Positions 45,981 through 48,769 of a stretch of DNA of 48,769 nt are shown piece after piece. The DNA is from a virus. The stretch spans positions 1 to 48,769 of the IMG/VR virus record IMGVR_UViG_3300020421_000032, one strand, 5' to 3'. The position numbers and the translations under genes are program-made. The first letter of the stretch is position 1. Every line of letters starts with the position of its first letter. The notes beneath the pieces are model-generated. The model ran no database searches, was not told the DNA's origin, and was given only the letters and a program-made list of their open reading frames with translations.

Positions 45981-48299
45981 ATGACAGACATAGTACTTCC
46001 TACAAAACATTGGAATGATTCAGACTTTCAGTACAATGTATTCGATGATAAAATACTTGTTTTAAACTTTTTAACATTACATGATTACAATGTTAAAGAC
46101 TTACACAACGGAACTGCAACTTTATACAACAGAATCGTAGAAGCAATACAAGTAGCACAAGTAAAAGACACAAATTCATCATGGCAATATATAGTATTAG
46201 ATAACTGTATAGAAAGCATGAGTTCTTTTTTCTCACCAAAGTATCCTTATTGTCCAAGTTCAATTGTCACAGAATTAACAGATGAATTTGCCAACGATGG
46301 ATATAAATTTGTTTGGCTCACAGGTAATGCCAATGCAGAACGCAATCACAAACTGTGGTGCAATTTAAACGGTGTTAATGCTAATGAATCTTGGGTAATC
46401 CACAGAGACGTATTGAGTATTATGCAATTAGGTCAGCCAGTGGTAAACAGAGTTGTACTTGAACAGCCAAAATACTTAGCAACCTGTATGAATAGATTCC
46501 ACAAGAAACATAGAGGTCAAATGTTACAGTCCTTGTATGATAAAAATGCATTTAACCTAGATAGAATCAAAGTCACAATGCCAAACAGAGATGATGATCC
46601 TCATACTTTCAATGCATGGAGTGAAGGCTTACAAAAACATTTGCCAATTGATTTAGTAGAAGGTGGCAAGCCAGATGATTTTATTCAATGGGATTGGAAA
46701 AAACGTATAGATGACTATAAGAAATTCACAGACTGTTATGCAAACAGTTATATTGATATTGTGTCAGAAACATTTGCGGGAGAATATGAAAAGGATACTT
46801 ATGATTTTGACAAAGTAAAGTATCCGTTCTTGCAAAACTTTGTAACTGAAAAGACTTGGAGATGTTTTCATTGGAAGAAACCCTTCTTGTTGAATGCAGA
46901 ACCAAACAGTATAGCAAACTTGCATGCCTTAGGCTTCAAAACATTTGGAGACTTTTGGGACGAAAGTTATGCAGGACTCAGCAAAATGGAAGACAGATGT
47001 GATGCTATTGCTGACATAGTTGCAGACATGCTCACATGGGACGAACTCAAATTGAATGCAGTATTTGACAGTCCTGCTATGCAAGAAATATTAGAACACA
47101 ATTTTAATCAATTGAAAATTCATGCAGGCAAAAACACTTATGAACATGTGTTGCATCAATTGTACACCAAACAAGTAGAAGATGTGCCTTTTGAATTAGA
47201 TAACAACAGCAAATATCAATCACCTTCATTTGAATCATATGTTTACAATGACCATTTGATTATTGCACCACAAGTACCATTGGAGTTTTACAACAATGAT
47301 TCATTGGAAGAGATGTATGACATCATAAACATGCTGGGCAAAGGCAAACACATTGTTTTTGACAACAGCAAAGAAGCAATAGAAAAGTTCAATGGACACA
47401 TCGGTTCACCTTTTCATTTGATGATGTTGGTGGATAAAAGATTCAACACACAAAAATTGATATACATAGATGGTAATGCCAGAGTGCAAACCAACTATGA
47501 CAATTGGTTGCAACAAACCAACACAGAATCATTCATGGAAGTTCATTACTTGCATGTGTTTGCCAGACTGCACAAACAGTTTCAACCTCAGATAGTAGCA
47601 GATTACAGCACACCTATGACTCACACAGCCACATTTTGCAACATGATACCCAAAGAACACAGGGCAGACATGTTGGTTGAATTGTACAATCGAGGCTGGT
47701 TGGATCAACCCACAATATATTGGACTTGGCATTTGAGCAAAAGTGACAGCATAGGTTGTGAACAATGGTTTGAAAACACTGAAGGACTGGCAGACATACT
47801 GCCAAACAGTGGTCCAGACAAACTGTTACATGCCAGAAACAATGAACAACTGCAATGGAATCCACAACACAACAAACAGTTACACCTGTTTATAGACATA
47901 TTCAATGACAGTTACTTTGACATCATAGGAGAAAGTCACAGTTTCTATGATTCAGCAAATGGATTTGAAGTGATGTTTCCCACAGAAAAGACTTGGAGAA
48001 GCATCAATTATGGCAGACCTTTCGTCATAAATGGACCAAAGTTTTCAATCAAACATTTACAACAGTTGGGATTTGAAACATTCTCAGACTATTGGAGTGA
48101 GGATTATGACCAATGGGGTGGCAAAGAACGAACCAAAAGCATAGCAGATTCCATAGCACCTTACTTGAGTGGCAACATAGCATGTTACGAAACATTCAAT
48201 AGTCCACGTATGAGAGAGATATTGCGTCACAACACTAACAGATTCCATGAATATGTTGAACAACAAACTGTGGAATATCTCATAGACAATGTGTTTTAG
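45981..48299 (+). CDS. Large protein with duplicated glycosyltransferase-like module
   Basis: This 772-residue protein has two diverged copies of one module. In the first, KYLATCMNRFHKKHRGQMLQSLY (about 164-186) is followed by FVTEKTWRCFHWKKPFLLN (about 288-306), LHALGFKTFGDFWDESY and MQEILEHNFNQLK (about 372-384). In the second, THTATFCNMIPKEHRADMLVELY (about 550) is followed by FPTEKTWRSINYGRPFVIN (about 665), LQQLGFETFSDYWSEDY and MREILRHNTNRFH (about 747-759). The TEKTWR/KPF(x)N block resembles the nucleotide-sugar region of GT10-like and related phage glycosyltransferase-like proteins. A predicted late promoter and a Trp/His-rich composition fit a virion protein or a late enzyme. Codon use shifts toward CAA/CAC-rich near the end. 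The catalytic identity is unproven. Confidence 0.78.
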   Translation: MTDIVLPTKHWNDSDFQYNVFDDKILVLNFLTLHDYNVKDLHNGTATLYNRIVEAIQVAQVKDTNSSWQYIVLDNCIESMSSFFSPKYPYCPSSIVTELTDEFANDGYKFVWLTGNANAERNHKLWCNLNGVNANESWVIHRDVLSIMQLGQPVVNRVVLEQPKYLATCMNRFHKKHRGQMLQSLYDKNAFNLDRIKVTMPNRDDDPHTFNAWSEGLQKHLPIDLVEGGKPDDFIQWDWKKRIDDYKKFTDCYANSYIDIVSETFAGEYEKDTYDFDKVKYPFLQNFVTEKTWRCFHWKKPFLLNAEPNSIANLHALGFKTFGDFWDESYAGLSKMEDRCDAIADIVADMLTWDELKLNAVFDSPAMQEILEHNFNQLKIHAGKNTYEHVLHQLYTKQVEDVPFELDNNSKYQSPSFESYVYNDHLIIAPQVPLEFYNNDSLEEMYDIINMLGKGKHIVFDNSKEAIEKFNGHIGSPFHLMMLVDKRFNTQKLIYIDGNARVQTNYDNWLQQTNTESFMEVHYLHVFARLHKQFQPQIVADYSTPMTHTATFCNMIPKEHRADMLVELYNRGWLDQPTIYWTWHLSKSDSIGCEQWFENTEGLADILPNSGPDKLLHARNNEQLQWNPQHNKQLHLFIDIFNDSYFDIIGESHSFYDSANGFEVMFPTEKTWRSINYGRPFVINGPKFSIKHLQQLGFETFSDYWSEDYDQWGGKERTKSIADSIAPYLSGNIACYETFNSPRMREILRHNTNRFHEYVEQQTVEYLIDNVF

Positions 48300-48322
48300 C
48301 CAAAAATAATGGCAAAAAAAGG

Positions 48323-48350
48323 TTGACTTTTCAGTCAATTTCCGTATAAT
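48323..48350 (+). promoter_or_regulatory. Sigma70-type promoter
   Basis: AAAAAAAGG, TTGACT (48323-48328), 16-base spacer, TATAAT (48345-48350), starting the gene at 48383. Confidence 0.9.
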
Positions 48351-48382
48351 AGTACACTTAAATTAAACAAAAGGACCACAAC

Positions 48383-48631
48383 ATGGCTACTGATTTGAGA
48401 GCAATACCTAGAACTGAAGTAACTCAAACACGATTTGCAGGTGGAAAACAACGTGGTGTGTGCATACAACTAACTGGCATAGAGGATAACACCTTTCAGC
48501 ATTTGCAGTTCACTAGAGAACAAGCACTGATGGTGGCACAAGAATTGTTGTTGTTTGCCAATGGTATGGAAGTCACTGAAGAAGACAACGTCATAATGGA
48601 TAACTTATGGCCCAAACCCACAGATTCATAA
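48383..48631 (+). CDS. Hypothetical protein, 82 aa
   Basis: An 82-residue protein with GVCIQLTGIEDNTFQHLQFTREQALMVAQELLLFANGM, an alpha/beta pattern with a helix near the end. It is expressed from its own strong promoter and has AAAGGA at 48370-48375. No family is recognised. Confidence 0.7.
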   Translation: MATDLRAIPRTEVTQTRFAGGKQRGVCIQLTGIEDNTFQHLQFTREQALMVAQELLLFANGMEVTEEDNVIMDNLWPKPTDS

Positions 48632-48769
48632 GAGCATAGTGTAGATAGATTGGCTGTGTCAGTGTGCAATATGCTGACAGAGAGGGGCGGGAGGAGGACT
48701 ACTTTAGAGCGAAGCGACGCGGCGCGACACCAGACAAATAGGTGCTCATTCCTACGTCCACCATTGCAC
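48632..48769. other. GC-rich unexplained segment at window end
   Basis: The last 138 bases are much more GC-rich than the rest, with a purine-rich run (48681-48696) and a GCGAAGCGACGCGGCGCGAC-type core. GTGCAAT (48664-48670) is the inverse of ATTGCAC (48763-48769). No open frame or tRNA cloverleaf was recognised; an RNA gene cut by the window end is possible. Confidence 0.4.

Noticed and set aside
1-48769. CRISPR array, insertion sequence, integrase or attachment site
   Set aside because: No regularly spaced repeats outside fibre coding modules, no transposase or integrase motifs, and no tRNA target were seen.

Overview
The window is an AT-rich, almost fully coding stretch of what looks like a large T4-like (myovirus) phage genome from a marine environment. 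The evidence is a family-B DNA polymerase the size of T4 gp43, a gp45-like sliding clamp, a T4-type ATP-dependent DNA ligase, an RNase H/5'-3' exonuclease, a DsbA-like protein, TATAAATA-type late promoters and long repetitive tail-fibre proteins like those of marine T4-like phages. The host cannot be read directly. The AT richness and the electron-transfer genes would fit a marine proteobacterium such as a SAR11-like or methylotrophic host, but this is inference. I saw no tRNA genes, CRISPR arrays, insertion sequences or integrase.

Layout. (1) Positions 1-7046 hold tail-fibre/adhesin genes, the first cut by the window edge, and end in two strong terminators. (2) 7107-16183 is a series of short transcription units, most opened by a near-identical promoter (A-tract, GGTTGACTT, about 16 bases, TATAAT). 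They encode a MoxR-like ATPase with its vWA/HExxH partner, a candidate structured RNA, a metallophosphatase, a glutathione peroxidase, a short-chain dehydrogenase and a HAD phosphatase. (3) 16244-17966 holds another fibre-like gene facing a two-gene minus-strand island with a holin-like membrane protein. (4) 18081-22410 is the replication block (DsbA-like, polymerase, clamp). (5) 22410-33623 is an accessory block. It has a DpdA-like DNA transglycosylase, a Gfo/Idh plus zinc dehydrogenase pair, an alternative oxidase, several tiny genes, a QueD-like protein, a glycosyltransferase, a nucleotide-sugar epimerase, a phosphoribosyltransferase, FolE and QueE. (6) 33638-39035 has small genes, a cupin, the 5'-3' exonuclease, and a redox cassette of glutaredoxin, pseudoazurin-like copper protein, cytochrome c and CGFS monothiol glutaredoxin. 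(7) 39099-48631 has an SGNH-like protein, DNA ligase, many small genes, a DUF2061 protein, a SET-domain protein and a large protein made of two diverged copies of one glycosyltransferase-like module. The last 138 bases are GC-rich and unexplained.

Two systems stand out. First, FolE, a divergent QueD-like protein, an unusual QueE and DpdA together predict that phage DNA carries a 7-deazaguanine base. No QueC is visible, so the base could be the carboxy form. Second, the phage carries a quinol-oxidizing alternative oxidase plus a periplasmic copper protein and a membrane-anchored cytochrome c, with thiol-redox enzymes, which suggests it re-routes host respiratory electron flow during infection. 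In addition, reading the whole window by eye found no GCAGC or GCTGC and only two AGCT sites. Alanine pairs are written GCG-GCN, which suggests strong past selection by site-specific restriction.
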